Below, piece by piece: positions 63,723-64,000 of a stretch of DNA of 64,000 bases (positions within the stretch are counted from its first letter, which is position 1; each line of letters begins with the position of its first letter). The position numbers and the translations under genes are program-made. The notes under the pieces were generated by a model, which was given only the letters and a program-made list of their open reading frames with translations, ran no database searches and was not told where the DNA came from. Location: NCBI RefSeq assembly GCF_927798115.1, contig NZ_CAKMMG010000001.1, positions 806,001-870,000 of the forward strand, read 5' to 3'. The stretch is from Paenibacillus auburnensis. GTDB lineage: Bacteria; Bacillota; Bacilli; Paenibacillales; Paenibacillaceae.

Positions 63723-63746
63723 TATTCCCATGGAATAAAATTAAAT

Positions 63747-63775
63747 TTTACATAATTTATTTTTTATACGATAAT
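63747..63775 (+). promoter_or_regulatory. Promoter of the right-edge MFS gene
   Basis: TTTACA (63747-63752), 17 bp, GATAAT (63770-63775), about 70 bases before the start codon. Confidence 0.5.
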
Positions 63776-63843
63776 GTAACAACCGAAATAAACTTAGACC
63801 GCTTGTCCTGAAAAATTAATAAGATAACGGGGGGATCACGGAT

Positions 63844-64000
63844 ATGAACCAGACTGTAGACCTACAGCAGTATAATAAAAACTATTCTTTGATGACGGTC
63901 ATTTTGTTCTGGTGCGGGTTAGTTATTCTGACCAGTATGTATATTACGATTCCGCTCGCGAATGTATTTACCCAGGCGTTCCAGATTAGCGCGGCTCAGG
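63844..64000 (+). CDS. MFS transporter, N-terminal fragment
   Basis: 52 codons are in the window, from an ATG behind GGGGGG. A hydrophobic helix begins at about residue 16 (MTVILFWCGLVILTSMYITIPL), a typical first helix of a 12-helix MFS transporter. The right edge cuts the gene, so the substrate family cannot be given. Confidence 0.65.
   Translation, partial: MNQTVDLQQYNKNYSLMTVILFWCGLVILTSMYITIPLANVFTQAFQISAAQ

Noticed and set aside
1..64000. tRNA, rRNA, CRISPR arrays, insertion sequences or phage genes
   Set aside because: No matching genes, repeats or terminal inverted repeats were seen on reading both strands, though small RNA genes without strong motifs could be missed.

Overview
The window looks like a chromosomal segment of a Paenibacillus-type Firmicute (inference). 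The signs are moderate GC, strong purine-rich ribosome binding sites, frequent TTG/GTG starts, sigma-A promoters of TTGACA/TATAAT type, a YojF-BshB2 bacillithiol pair, RNase J, class Ib nrdIEF with NrdR boxes, a CcpA-like site and many single sugar-degradation enzymes. Both ends are cut inside genes: kdpB at the left and an MFS transporter at the right. No rRNA, tRNA, CRISPR array, insertion sequence or prophage was recognised.

Layout. 1-4378: end of a kdp potassium-pump operon (kdpB-kdpC), followed by an unusual kinase-less protein made of two KdpD sensor units in tandem. 4375-6131: an antibiotic-resistance ABC-F gene behind a leader with the parts of a ribosome-mediated transcription attenuator. 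6282-9486: a LysR regulator diverging from a YhgE/Pip-type membrane protein. 9578-10885: a Rieske oxygenase preceded by a purine-family riboswitch aptamer with an altered ligand-binding position. 11102-19287: a DedA protein, then a run of GNAT-fusion protein, amidohydrolase, FAD oxidoreductase, nitroreductase and MarR regulator, then an MFS pump with MarR-type operators. 19380-26223: a small DUF2188-like protein, an APC permease, a LysE exporter that appears to start at AUU, a DUF3231 protein, RNase J, a second MFS pump with a folded leader, and a YjbR-like protein. 26293-40000: an orphan AT-rich gene, then sugar-related genes (RpiR regulator, Gfo/Idh oxidoreductase, GH2 enzyme, ROK regulator, GH5 enzyme), a possible nucleotide-hydrolase-like protein, a chemoreceptor and a YdeI-like protein.

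40139-46955: an amino-acid ABC importer operon, the yojF-bshB2 bacillithiol genes, and an MFS pump divergent from a LysR-GNAT pair. 47067-51431: an AraC regulator with direct repeats in front of an SDR gene, and a UvrA paralogue. 51558-64000: cardiolipin synthase, a 56-residue small protein, nrdIEF, a flavin-dependent stress protein, an epoxide hydrolase, and a LysR regulator divergent from zwf-tal-gnd (oxidative pentose phosphate pathway).

The best candidates for something new are: (a) the variant purine aptamer controlling a Rieske oxygenase, which suggests a purine-derivative-inducible oxygenase; (b) the three-way attenuator with a start-stop mini-ORF before the ABC-F gene; (c) the tandem KdpD sensor protein, whose first copy has lost a key residue. 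All family names come from reading motifs. No database search was possible.
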